28,800 nt of DNA from DAOUMU01 sp034409055. Its GTDB lineage: Bacteria > Chloroflexota > Anaerolineae > 4572-78 > J111. This document shows positions 8,279 through 16,966 of the stretch, piece by piece. The stretch covers positions 1 through 28,800 of the forward strand of contig DAOUMU010000097.1 of the NCBI GenBank assembly GCA_034409055.1, written 5' to 3'. The notes under the pieces are model-generated. The model did no database searches. It was given only the letters and a program-made list of their open reading frames with translations, and had not been told where the DNA came from. Each line of letters starts with the position of its first letter. Position 1 is the stretch's first letter. The position numbers and the translations under genes were made by a program.

Positions 8279-9112
8279 TTACACGCCACTAAAGGCCGAA
8301 AAACCACCGTCTATCGGCACGACAACGCCCGTGATAAAGGCCGAAGCTGGCGACAGAAGCCACAGGACCGTGCCCAATAAATCCTCCGGATCGCCAAAGC
8401 GGCCCATGGGGGTATGGGCGATAATCGTTTGACCCCGGGCCGTCAACTCGCCTGTTGTCTCGTCGGTCAGGAGGAAGCGGTTCTGGTCGGTCAAGAAAAA
8501 GCCGGGAGCAATGGCGTTGACCCGGATGTTGGTCGAATATTCCTGGGCCATGTGCACCGCCAGCCATTGGGTAAAGTTGCTCACCCCGGCCTTGGCCGCC
8601 GAGTAGGCCGGAATACGGGTGAGTGGGCGAAAAGCATTCATGGAAGAGACATTCAAGATTACCCCTTCCTCCTGTTCGGCCATGTATTTGCCAAAAACCT
8701 GGCTGGGCAGAACAGTACCGATAATATTCAGGTCAAACACAAAACGAAGCGCCTCGGGTGGGATGTCAAAGAAGGATAAATCCGGGCCGGTGGTAGCCCG
8801 GGGATTGTTGCCTCCGGCGGCATTGATCAGGCAATCGACGCGGCCAAAGGCTTCTATCACCTGTTGAGCAGACTCTTGCAGTATCTCAGGGTTGAGCACG
8901 TCCGTCGAGACAACAATGGCTTGACCGGGGCTGCTTTCAAGGCGAGGCAGCAAACGATTGGCCAATTCTGGCGCTCGGTCTAGAATAGCCACGTCGGCCC
9001 CACACTCTGCCAATATGCAGGCCATTTCCCCCCCCAAGATACCCGCCCCCCCGGTAATGGCCACTGAACGTCCGGTGAAGTCGTACATTTTTGTGAATTC
9101 GTCAAGGTTCAT
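8279..9112 (-). CDS. SDR oxidoreductase, D-mannonate oxidoreductase (fructuronate reductase) type
   Basis: This is a classical short-chain dehydrogenase of 277 residues from ATG 9112. An upstream GTG at 9145 would add 11 residues, but the family alignment starts close to the chosen ATG. It has the NAD(P) glycine motif TGGAGILGG at 20-28, active-site Ser156/157, Tyr170 and Lys174 (YSAAK). The block NAAGGNNPRATT at 97-108 is characteristic of SDR-type D-mannonate oxidoreductases (UxuB/YjmF-like), which reduce D-fructuronate to D-mannonate with NAD(P)H. Other SDRs lack the GGNxP block, which is why this call is favoured. It starts 33 bases after the helical-protein gene and precedes the LarA homologue, probably as one transcript. 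It would act immediately after UxaE. Confidence 0.7.
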   Translation of the reverse strand: MNLDEFTKMYDFTGRSVAITGGAGILGGEMACILAECGADVAILDRAPELANRLLPRLESSPGQAIVVSTDVLNPEILQESAQQVIEAFGRVDCLINAAGGNNPRATTGPDLSFFDIPPEALRFVFDLNIIGTVLPSQVFGKYMAEQEEGVILNVSSMNAFRPLTRIPAYSAAKAGVSNFTQWLAVHMAQEYSTNIRVNAIAPGFFLTDQNRFLLTDETTGELTARGQTIIAHTPMGRFGDPEDLLGTVLWLLSPASAFITGVVVPIDGGFSAFSGV

Positions 9113-9145
9113 ATTTTTGCCTATTGTTATTCTGGTTCTATGCAC

Positions 9146-9607
9146 TTATTCGGTGTCCCCCTGCCCCTCCGGTGTAGACTCGGTGGCTGGAGGTTTGGCA
9201 GGGGAGGGTTCCTCTGCTTCCAGGTGGCTGATCATCTTTTCTACCTCGCCTTTGAGTTGGTGGAGGGTAGAAAGAAGATGGGGGCGCACTTCTTGCAGGG
9301 TCTGTTCGCCGGCCGAGCGGGCCGATTGCGCCACCTTTTCCACCTCTTCTCGCACCTGCTCCATTTCGGGCGCAGTCACCGCTTCTTTAACCGCCTGGCT
9401 GACTTTATCCGCCGCCGTTTCCAGGCTGGTCTGCACCTCTTCCAGGTACTGGCGATTTTCGACTCGCTGCCAGGCCGTGCGGAAGGCCGTGGCCAGGCTT
9501 TCGCCCAGGGCCTGGAAATGTTGCCCCACTTCGTTCCAGGCCTCGTCGAGAGATGGCCCGGTGGATTCAGTTTGTTTAGTTTGATCGGTGGTTTGTTCGT
9601 CCGTCAT
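9146..9607 (-). CDS. Hypothetical amphipathic helical protein
   Basis: The protein has 153 residues with no signal peptide or membrane segment. The first 20 residues are polar (Thr/Gln/Glu-rich). Residues 20-130 are a series of amphipathic helices with heptad-like spacing, rich in Glu, Gln, Val and Ala, in the style of apolipoprotein-like or ELK-type helical proteins. The last 25 residues are Pro/Glu/Thr-rich and probably disordered. AAAGGAG lies close before the ATG, so expression is credible. No catalytic motif is seen and no function is proposed. It probably shares a transcript with the SDR gene that starts 33 bases after its stop. Confidence 0.7.
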   Translation of the reverse strand: MTDEQTTDQTKQTESTGPSLDEAWNEVGQHFQALGESLATAFRTAWQRVENRQYLEEVQTSLETAADKVSQAVKEAVTAPEMEQVREEVEKVAQSARSAGEQTLQEVRPHLLSTLHQLKGEVEKMISHLEAEEPSPAKPPATESTPEGQGDTE

Positions 9608-9707
9608 ATCAACGCTCCTTTAATTTGCATAAGCTTTTGTATAACTACTCGTGCTCAATAATTTTTTGACATATGGCCTATCCGAAAATCTTTAAAGCTG
9701 GCAATAA

Positions 9708-10331
9708 TTATCGTAAGTCGGCCCACATATGGAACAGAATGAAATCATCTGTATCTCGTTGCAAATATTGTGTAAGATGAGACACATCTCCGTTTTGAAC
9801 TGCACCGTTTAGTCTGATCTCATTTATCCCTTGATCTTTGGCCTTATCGTTGACTAAATCAAGGAGAAAGAGAATATCTCCCTCCTGAATATACCCAATC
9901 ATTGCCCCCATCGGTGGTGAGAATTGAACATATTTGCGATCTCGAAATCTTTGGACACCATCAGTCACGTAGTGCTCACAGTAATCCCAGCATTTGCCTT
10001 TTCTTTTAACGCGGACAAGCTTGCACTCTATGTCGTAATCATACTGCTCATACTTTGGCGTATTACCCGAGAATCTAAAATCAGGATGTCCAAAGGGCTT
10101 CGGATCATCTATTTCCTGAAAAGATGAAGCTTCCGGTTGCAACATCCAAGATAACTTCATTTCTTTTCGTACGCGATAGAGAAAAGGCCGCAACTTTCCT
10201 GAAATTAAAAGCTCTCCATCGCTGGAACTAACACATTGGCTATGAATCAGGCGACGAAGAGCCTCTACAACACATTCGTGGATTCGCTTTTCTTCGTGCT
10301 CAGCCCATAACTTTAAGGATGCCCAGGTCAT
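9708..10331 (-). CDS. Predicted PD-(D/E)xK-like nuclease partner of DNA methyltransferase
   Basis: The protein has 207 residues and I do not recognise a named family. The segment HPDFRFS (Asp84) followed 18 residues later by DIECKLVRVKRKG (Glu102, Lys104) has the spacing and flanking hydrophobic strands of a PD-(D/E)xK nuclease core. A later QRFRDRKY segment could supply a helix-borne basic residue. Its ATG overlaps the stop codon of the methyltransferase by one base (TAATG), so the two are translationally coupled and likely form one system. A restriction subunit or a DNA-end-processing partner are both possible. The gene is more A+T-rich than the flanking catabolic genes. Existence of the gene is likely; the nuclease role is a motif-based inference. 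Confidence 0.6.
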   Translation of the reverse strand: MTWASLKLWAEHEEKRIHECVVEALRRLIHSQCVSSSDGELLISGKLRPFLYRVRKEMKLSWMLQPEASSFQEIDDPKPFGHPDFRFSGNTPKYEQYDYDIECKLVRVKRKGKCWDYCEHYVTDGVQRFRDRKYVQFSPPMGAMIGYIQEGDILFLLDLVNDKAKDQGINEIRLNGAVQNGDVSHLTQYLQRDTDDFILFHMWADLR

Positions 10332-13300
10332 TAAACGGGACTCCTACTGCGTTGCCATTCTAGTTTGAATACCTCGGTTAAAAACTCTTTAGCATCCTGA
10401 TGGGCTTGCGACTTTGTCCAGAAGCGGCGCTCTGCGCGCTTAATAATAAACATTGAAGACGCGTTTAACTCTTTAACAACGCTATCAATGTATATCCCGG
10501 TATTGTACTGCTTCCGTAATGATTTACTTAAGCGTCTAAACCAACGTTGCCACTCTGAATTACCGGTTATTGGATTGTGGAAAACAGCAGTTCCAAGGTC
10601 CTTAAGTTCAAAAGACAGTCCACATAGTAAACCATGATACGGCACATAAATTCTGGCTTCTAACTCTTTTCCTTGCGACTCTAACCGCTCATTCCATATT
10701 TCTAAAAAAGCATCACGATACTCTTCCAGCCACTCAGCCGTGGGTGGTTTAGCAGCTTGTGAGTCTGTTCCTTCATAAAAGAACTCAAGTGTGACCTGGC
10801 ACAAATCACGTACTAAATCTTTCTGAGTTTCGGATAACTCATAAAGTTCGAAAATTGTCTCATCGAGTTCGTCCTGCATTGCTCGCCAGCCTGGGGTATC
10901 GGGGTCAAATAAAGTTGGTGTGTCACTTTTTGTTGTAATTTGTTTAACAGCTCTTAGAATTCTACTTTGTAAGGCTTGGCGATCAGGGAAATGAATTGGC
11001 AGACCTAAATGTTCTTCAACATGAATTTCGTAATGCCAAAAGCCCCAAGTTGAGCAAGTTAAGAAATGATAGTACCTTGCTATGGAGGAAAGTACGATTC
11101 CAAGCAAGACTCCTCTTTCCTCCTCGCTCAGTTCATCAAGGCGAAATCCAATAATGGAGTTTCGGAAGGCAAAAGGTTCATATGCCAATCTTGCTTGAAT
11201 TTCACCAAATTTGTTGCCAGAGCGAGAAACACCACGTTTGACGAGAAGTCGAGGACCTGTGTAAACTTTTATCTCTCCCAAACGATGTACCATTCTAGGT
11301 TTAATAGGCTCTATCAATTCTGAAAACTCGACATTTTTATTAAACAAATCAGTATTTAGTTCAAAATTAACTTCTAGCTCGTGTGTAGATTTGTTTTTAG
11401 GGCCTCCACCCTCCTGGTATCCTCTCCCCGACTCACTAACAACATCAAGTAACTTTCGGTAACATTTCAACTCCCCAATTAACTCAATGTCGCTCAAACT
11501 ACCCCACATATACGTTTTCCAAAGCCAATCATTCGCCAGGAATTCACTCTGACGGACTTTACGCAAATCAGTTTTGTCAATGATAACAGCTTGTAACTGC
11601 TCAACGAATGCACTCTGTTTGATTGAAACGTAAGAAATCCTGTTCGGTAAAGCTTCTTCTGTACGAGTAGGTGCGAAAAAAACTGCTGCGAACGGAGCAA
11701 TGGCATCTTTCTTTTGCTTGCGGAAAAATACATGACGCACGTGAGCAAAATTGTACACAGCGCGGATACGATTTTGCTTCAACCACTGTTGGCGAAATTT
11801 GCGACTATTCTCTTGATGTTTGAACAATACCCCTGTTGAAACCAATAAACCAATCTCGCCACCGGGTTTCAGTAATCGTTGCATTCGCCACATGAAGCAT
11901 TGAGAAAGTTCCTTATCGCCCACTGGATATCGAAATACTTTACACCACTGGGTCGCTAGTTGATTGTCTGACGATTTGGCTGCTCCCCAAGGCGGATTGC
12001 CAACAATGACGTCAAACTGAAAATCTTTCAAAGGCAAAAGGGGCTGATTACTCACACGTGCATCATCGGCCCTACCGGTGTATCGGTTTTCCCGTTCAAG
12101 ACGTTCCTGCAGTTCAGCTTGTTCTGATGGGGTGAGATAAAAAGCATTCGCATGAAACAAGTTCTTGCCACTGACAGATCGACTTGTGTCATAAACCAAC
12201 TCAGGAAGTTGCTTGTGCTTTCGTATATCAGGTGGTTCCCGAAAGTCCAAAAAAGCAAGATAAAGGCTAAATGCCGCTACCTGTACAGCCGATTCGTTAA
12301 CATCAATACCTACAATGCGCTCTGTCAGTAGCTTTATTAATTCTTCTCGTGGTAATTGGGTAATGCCAATACCTTGTCGGCGGCATTCGTGGTGAACCAT
12401 TCGTTTAAAGGCTTCCACCAGAAAAATACCTGACCCACAAGCGGGGTCGAGTACTCGCGCGCCTGCATCCAGTCTGGCGATTGTCAAACATTGTGATAGA
12501 ACAAAATCGACTAAGGGTGTCGGCGTGTAATGGGTGCCTTCATCTTCTCCCCCGCCATGTTCATGGTAGAACTCTTCATAAATATTGCTGATGAGTTCTA
12601 TCGGAATAATATCAAATTGATAAGCCCAAAAGAGTAAATCAGGTTGATCCCCTATGCTTCGCCCAAGCAAGAAATCACGCAATAAGCGCAAATCAGCCTC
12701 TTGAATGGCCTTTTCTTCCTCATCACTCAGCGGAAACAGGTCGCCATTGAAATCATCACTCAGTTTATGAAACAGATAGTATGTGTCTGCTTTGCTACTT
12801 AAAACGTCTGTATAACGACGATATTTCCCATTTCTACTTACGGTTTTATCAGCAAAGTAAGCTTCTACCAGTACCTCGCGGTCTTCAAGATAACGGATGA
12901 AGATAGAACGCCCAATCAAGGCATGGGCATATTCGCGCTTCTCTTGATTCGGCCCTTCCAATTTTTGCCGCAATAAGCGCAAGTTCTTGAGTAGCCATTG
13001 GTCCACTCGGTTCTCACGGTCAAAGTCCTTGTTCCTTTGTTGAAAGAGGTGACCGCTTTCAACCGCTGGGCGAGCAAATTCCTGCAATTCAACTACCTGG
13101 GCGATGGTCTTTACTCGTTTTAACCAGCGCCTCTCTGAACGCCATTCTTTTGAATCTCGTATTGGTTTTTGATAGGCACTGTAGACACGCAGCTCACCTG
13201 GTAAAGCCACAAAAAATAAGGGAACGCGGCTTGTATTCCAAACCTTCAAATGCAATTGGCGAATTTTTTCCTCAACTGTTTCGGTATCTGCATCAAGATC

Positions 13301-13516
13301 ATCATCGAGTTTGAAGAATAAAACTGTAGAGTAATCACGCACGAAGAAGATCGTTTCGGCGCCAAGCTTACGGGCTTGTTCAAACCAACCAACCTGAGCT
13401 AAATCAGGTAGGGAAGTAGGGTCGGTTAATTGATAGCAATCAACCCCAATTTCAAATTCAAGCTCTTTATAAACTTCTTGCAGAAAATCATCAGGGCTGG
13501 TTTGTATAGTAGTCAT
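10331..13516 (-). CDS. Eco57I-like N6-adenine DNA methyltransferase (possible type IIG enzyme)
   Basis: The protein has 1061 residues. Motif I for S-adenosylmethionine binding, DPACGSGIF, starts at Asp357, and the catalytic motif IV NPPW is at 507-510, in the order of gamma-class N6-adenine methyltransferases. The approximately 330 residues before motif I and the 500 after it are typical of large Eco57I-like or type IIG proteins, where the N-terminal part can hold a nuclease and the C-terminal part reads the DNA target. The N-terminal segment (FFVRDYSTVLFFKL, later RVPLFFVALP) resembles those leaders, but I cannot assign nuclease residues with confidence. AGGTAGG precedes the ATG. The gene is coupled to the small nuclease-like gene and is visibly more A+T-rich than neighbouring genes, suggesting horizontal acquisition. 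A BREX or DISARM locus is not supported because helicase and other core genes are absent. Confidence 0.8.
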   Translation of the reverse strand: MTTIQTSPDDFLQEVYKELEFEIGVDCYQLTDPTSLPDLAQVGWFEQARKLGAETIFFVRDYSTVLFFKLDDDLDADTETVEEKIRQLHLKVWNTSRVPLFFVALPGELRVYSAYQKPIRDSKEWRSERRWLKRVKTIAQVVELQEFARPAVESGHLFQQRNKDFDRENRVDQWLLKNLRLLRQKLEGPNQEKREYAHALIGRSIFIRYLEDREVLVEAYFADKTVSRNGKYRRYTDVLSSKADTYYLFHKLSDDFNGDLFPLSDEEEKAIQEADLRLLRDFLLGRSIGDQPDLLFWAYQFDIIPIELISNIYEEFYHEHGGGEDEGTHYTPTPLVDFVLSQCLTIARLDAGARVLDPACGSGIFLVEAFKRMVHHECRRQGIGITQLPREELIKLLTERIVGIDVNESAVQVAAFSLYLAFLDFREPPDIRKHKQLPELVYDTSRSVSGKNLFHANAFYLTPSEQAELQERLERENRYTGRADDARVSNQPLLPLKDFQFDVIVGNPPWGAAKSSDNQLATQWCKVFRYPVGDKELSQCFMWRMQRLLKPGGEIGLLVSTGVLFKHQENSRKFRQQWLKQNRIRAVYNFAHVRHVFFRKQKKDAIAPFAAVFFAPTRTEEALPNRISYVSIKQSAFVEQLQAVIIDKTDLRKVRQSEFLANDWLWKTYMWGSLSDIELIGELKCYRKLLDVVSESGRGYQEGGGPKNKSTHELEVNFELNTDLFNKNVEFSELIEPIKPRMVHRLGEIKVYTGPRLLVKRGVSRSGNKFGEIQARLAYEPFAFRNSIIGFRLDELSEEERGVLLGIVLSSIARYYHFLTCSTWGFWHYEIHVEEHLGLPIHFPDRQALQSRILRAVKQITTKSDTPTLFDPDTPGWRAMQDELDETIFELYELSETQKDLVRDLCQVTLEFFYEGTDSQAAKPPTAEWLEEYRDAFLEIWNERLESQGKELEARIYVPYHGLLCGLSFELKDLGTAVFHNPITGNSEWQRWFRRLSKSLRKQYNTGIYIDSVVKELNASSMFIIKRAERRFWTKSQAHQDAKEFLTEVFKLEWQRSRSPV

Positions 13517-13589
13517 TTTGGCTACCTACCTAAACAAATGCGTCCTGCTAAGATCAATAGAGCATATTATGATAACCGATTCCAGGTTT

Positions 13590-13618
13590 ATTATACACAA
13601 ATTACACATTTAGAACAA
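13590..13618 (-). promoter_or_regulatory. Predicted sigma-70 promoter of the modification operon
   Basis: On the minus strand a perfect TATAAT lies at 13595-13590, preceded after exactly 17 bases by TTGTTC at 13618-13613, a weak -35 box. Transcription would start near 13583, giving a leader of about 67 bases before the methyltransferase ATG at 13516. The surrounding DNA is A+T-rich, so chance matches are more likely than usual. Confidence 0.4.
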
Positions 13619-13810
13619 GTGTTCACCCCTCTTCTGAGCATCCCCTCAAAAGAAGTGGATTCCCCTCGCAACTGGTATAACCTCTTGCTAGCAGCTTGCC
13701 GGAAAAAGACCTCGGACGTTTCTGACAGGACCTTTGGGAGCAAGGTTGCCTTGATTATCCGGTTGATTTGCCAGTGAAATTAGCCCTAAAAACCTCCGAG
13801 GTTTAGCAAA

Positions 13811-14057
13811 TTGGACTTTGGACAAAATAATTGAGCAGTACGGCTCACGATGACCTAAAATGAGGCCAAAATAAGCCTTTTTAACCACCAGTGGAGCTAG
13901 GTTTGGATAATTAATCGGGGGTTTGAGCAACAATTCGATTCGCCCAAACTGCCAAATAATTATTTGGATCGGCTTTATCACCCCATTTTTGGACATCTTG
14001 GCTTAAGTTACCTTCATTATAGGCGTCATAGTTGAATCAAATTTGTCCAAAGTCCAA
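13811..14057. repeat. MITE-like element with 16-bp perfect inverted ends
   Basis: The arm TTGGACTTTGGACAAA at 13811-13826 pairs perfectly with 14042-14057. The 215 bases between contain a perfect 16-bp palindrome CCAAATAATTATTTGG at 13952-13967 and no credible coding sequence. This is the structure of a small non-autonomous element. It lies at the boundary between the modification genes and the sugar-acid genes. Confidence 0.55.
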
Positions 14058-14296
14058 AGCAAAACTGACTTTCCCGACAGACTGCTAGATAAGTGCTGTT
14101 ATGAACTGGGATATTCCGCCGAAATCAGCCGAACTAGCTGAGCCCTGCCTTGTTGCCATTCATCTCCCCGCACCACCGACCACTGATAATAGCTCGAACT
14201 CGTACCTTTTACTTCTTTTTCTTTCCACGTCTTCGTTGCGCATCTTCCGGTCATAAACTATATGAACAGACAACGGAGTAAAGACAAAGCTGAAAG

Positions 14297-15837
14297 CTAT
14301 CCAAACGGGCCGAGATGTTTATCAAAATGCTTTTCCAGGATTTTATAGTAAGTTTCTTCATCACCGCGCAAAGTAGTAAAGAAAGGCTCACGGAAAGGAG
14401 CGTGATTGAGCACCGAGCCAAAGGTCACATGGAGCACTTCCCGCCCGTGAAAGTCATCCAGCAGGTTGGCCAACTGGTCGTCTGGCCAGGCGGACACAGC
14501 CGGTACTTTGGCCAATTCGGCGGAAACGTGATAGGTCGCCCGGTCGGTGGGGTAGCGTTCCAGAGCAAAGGCGACAATCTCCCGGAAAAGGGCCGGGGTC
14601 AAAATGGCAATGGCCCGCAGCGCTTCCAGGTAGCTGGTACCGGCCGTTTTAAGGTGAACCAGACCTCCGGCTACGCGGGCCGCAATCGGATAAATACTGA
14701 ATTTATCGGAACCGGAGTGAAGACTGAGTTTGTAGGGGCCAAAGGTCTTGGCCACCGGTGACGGGCAAACGACTCCTCGAATTTGTTCAGGTCACCGATG
14801 TAATCAACTCCCTTTTCAAACTCGCCCACATAGCGGGGGGCCAGGCTGACCCATTTAACGCCCAGTCGCTTCAGTTCGCTGACAATGTAAACATGCTCGG
14901 CCAAACTGGTGACGGTTTCGGTTTCATCCACGCTCATCTCCAGCTCAAAGGGGTGCTCTGCCATCACCTCTACCAGGTGGCGATACATGCTGACCGTATG
15001 AGCCACCGCTTGCCCGTATTTGGCCGCCGCTCGCAGCAGTTCCTCCTGGCTGATCGTCAGGCTAAAATCAGCCAAATCAATTGGCTTGTCGGCCAACCGG
15101 CTCTGCAAATCGGCCGGGTCGCTGTCCAACACATTCCACGGCAGGACGTCCACTTTCTGTTGCAAAGCGCTGCGATCAGCCTCATTGGCCGTATTGTCAA
15201 CGTATTCGCCGGGGTCGATGGTGTAGAAAGTATAACCGGCTGCGGCGCAAACATCAATGTCAGCGGTCGTTTTCAGGTGGTCGGCGTCAGCCCCAAAGCC
15301 TTCACGCCAGCCCTCCTGGAAAACACCCCACATGGCATCGTCTATCACTTCTTGGGGGGTGCGCCCGGTGCGAGCATTTTCGCGCATGGATTGTTGGGCC
15401 AGGATAGGGGCCATCGTGGAATGACGAATAGCCCAAATGTGGCCGGGGGTCGCCAGGCCTAACCGGTCGCCACAACCGGCCGATTTACGCAGGCCAAGCG
15501 GTTGCGCCACCAGGAAAGGCAACGTTTTACGCAGTGCAGCAGCATTTGTGGCCGTTGTCGGGCAGAGGGTGAGGGTTAATGTATTGTCACCTACGGTCAC
15601 CGTTTGAGTCTCCCCGGAAAAGCCGTCCGGCGGCGAACCTTTGGTCAGCAGGCCCAGGTATTTCTCAACACCCTGCCGGCCTAAAAACAACAACGACGGC
15701 CGGATAGCCACAATTGAACGGGGATAGACGGTCAGACCGCTCAAGTCACCCAACTGAGCGGCCATCGCTTCTGCCTCGGGCTGTGGCAAAGCCGGGGCCA
15801 AGCCGGTGGTGTTCAAATGAGTTAAAATTGTTGTCAT
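14297..15837 (-). pseudogene. uxaE: Tagaturonate epimerase UxaE, interrupted by a frameshift
   Basis: Two frames together give a full UxaE-type D-tagaturonate/D-fructuronate epimerase. The first frame (15837 down to about 14760) contains GCGDRLGLATPGH, RTGRTPQEVIDDAMWGVF, GFGADADHLKTT, ELEMSVDETET and KWVSLAPRYVGEFEKGVDYI. It then loses homology in a tail of about 25 residues ending at 14671. The second frame picks up at GTG 14755 with AKTFGPYKLSLHSGSDKFS and runs to 14297. Restoring one base near 14755-14762 joins them into about 513 residues, close to the family length. The junction has no slippery heptamer, so a mutation or a sequencing error is more likely than programmed shifting. AGGAAGGAAG precedes the ATG, and the gene begins 16 bases after iolO, so the two are cotranscribed. 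It would convert the IolO product D-tagaturonate to D-fructuronate. Confidence 0.85.
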
Positions 15838-15853
15838 GATTCAAACTTCCTTC

Positions 15854-16663
15854 CTAAATATCAAGTCCTTGTAGATACTCAATCGCCCGTTGTGCGCTGG
15901 TATCGGCGTCGGGTATGGGCATAAATTCACCGGAGACGAAGCCATCGTAGCCGGTTTCAAACAGGGTATTCAAAAGGCGTTTAAAATCAAGATGACCGGC
16001 ACCAGGATGCCAGCGGTTCGAGTCGGCCACGTGGAAGTGAAAGATACGATCGCCGCAAACCCGGATACCGTCCTCAATCGATGGTTCTTCAATATTCATG
16101 TGGAACGTATCCAGCAACAAACCAAAATTGTCGACTCCGACGCGCTCAATTAAATCCAGGCCATCGGCTACCGTGTGGATCAGGTCTGTTTCGTAGCGGT
16201 TGAGGGGCTCCAGGGCATAGCGTACGCCGTGGGGAGCGGCTGCCGCCGAACATTCTTGGAGGGCTTCCACCAGGTAGGTCATCGACTGTTCGTGAGACTG
16301 GCCAGCAGGTGTAATGCCCCGAATAAGGCCCAAGATCACTGCCGCCTTAAAGCGAGCCGCCAGCGGAATGTGGCTTTTGACCCGTTCAATGGCCGCTCGA
16401 CGCACCTCTGGATCATCACTGGTGAAGGAGAGGCCTTCCTCGCCCCAGGCCTGGCCAGTACCGAGGGCCGGTACAACCAGGTTGTGCTGGCCAACTACTT
16501 GCTCTAACTGCTCAAGGTTGACCAGTTTGGGGTCACGAATGGCCAGTTCAACCCCGTCATAGCCATAACCAGCAATTTTGGCTACGTTCGCTGCAAAATC
16601 ACCTTTAAAGGCCACCGCCTCAAACTGGGCGGTATGAGTGGATAAAACGATAGATAGTTTCAT
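15854..16663 (-). CDS. iolO: 5-keto-L-gluconate epimerase IolO (TIM-barrel sugar epimerase)
   Basis: The protein has 269 residues and belongs to the xylose-isomerase-like TIM-barrel (AP endonuclease 2) family. The metal ligands of the D-tagatose/psicose 3-epimerase fold can be placed at Glu152 (LEPLNRYE), Asp185 and His188 (LDTFHMNIEE), His211 (FHVADSNRW) and Glu246 (SGEF). The whole protein follows the Thermotoga maritima IolO sequence as I remember it: the MKLSIVLSTH start, FKGD near residue 20, ELAIRDP, ALGTGQAW, LTRG-like VILGLIRG, and HVADSNRWHPGAGHLDF. IolO converts 5-dehydro-L-gluconate to D-tagaturonate. The gene lies 16 bases before uxaE, which uses that product. The ribosome binding site is weak. 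Confidence is high for the family and good for the specific role because of the neighbouring iolM, iolN and iolG. Confidence 0.8.
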   Translation of the reverse strand: MKLSIVLSTHTAQFEAVAFKGDFAANVAKIAGYGYDGVELAIRDPKLVNLEQLEQVVGQHNLVVPALGTGQAWGEEGLSFTSDDPEVRRAAIERVKSHIPLAARFKAAVILGLIRGITPAGQSHEQSMTYLVEALQECSAAAAPHGVRYALEPLNRYETDLIHTVADGLDLIERVGVDNFGLLLDTFHMNIEEPSIEDGIRVCGDRIFHFHVADSNRWHPGAGHLDFKRLLNTLFETGYDGFVSGEFMPIPDADTSAQRAIEYLQGLDI

Positions 16664-16720
16664 AATTCTATTGATTTTTACTCCAAATTGCTATAGCAGT
16701 TGTATTTGAAAGGACATTCG

Positions 16721-16966
16721 ATGACAGTAGGCCAGTTAGTTTATCAAATGCGAGCTAACCAACTGAGTCCTGAAGAAGTTGCCCAAGATATGGGGTTGCC
16801 TCTGCCTCAAGTCAGGGAAGCCTTAACTTATTATGAGACGCATCAAGATTTGATTGAGAGTGAAGTAGCGGAAGAAAAACAGGAGTTACTTTTTAAAGAT
16901 GTTGAGTTTGAACTTGACTTTGATCCTGATGATGAACAGGCAATGTGTCAAATTATCAAAAAGTAG
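16721..16966 (+). CDS. DUF433-like small antitoxin-type protein
   Basis: The protein has 81 residues from ATG 16721, chosen over an ATG 21 bases upstream because AAAGGA lies at the right distance from it. The block LSPEEVAQDMGLPLPQVREALTYY (residues about 13-36) is a helix-turn-helix as in DUF433 antitoxins, which bind the toxin promoter and neutralise a PIN-like nuclease. The C-terminal half is acidic. Its usual DUF5615 toxin partner is not found next to it; what follows is a remnant of another antitoxin/PIN pair. It is the only intact plus-strand gene between 5.5 kb and the right edge, and it is divergent from iolO with 57 bases between starts. A 10-bp palindrome TGCTATAGCA (16689-16698) sits between them. 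Confidence 0.65.
   Translation: MTVGQLVYQMRANQLSPEEVAQDMGLPLPQVREALTYYETHQDLIESEVAEEKQELLFKDVEFELDFDPDDEQAMCQIIKK

Larger units (their letters stand above)
13517..14296. other. Gene-free stretch between modification genes and uxaE
   Basis: No gene is supported. The one long antisense frame (13688-13996) is low-complexity, has no ribosome binding site and overlaps an inverted-repeat element, so it is rejected. The stretch holds the predicted promoter at 13590-13618, the inverted-repeat element at 13811-14057, and about 240 unremarkable bases up to the uxaE stop. Confidence 0.5.

Noticed and set aside
9708..13516. BREX or DISARM locus
   Set aside because: Only a methyltransferase and one small gene are present; no helicase, phosphatase, protease or ATPase core genes.
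13688..13996. 102-residue minus-strand open frame
   Set aside because: Overlaps the inverted-repeat element, has no ribosome binding site and no domain character.
14755..14762. Programmed frameshift in uxaE
   Set aside because: No slippery heptamer or stimulatory hairpin is visible; mutation or sequencing error is simpler.
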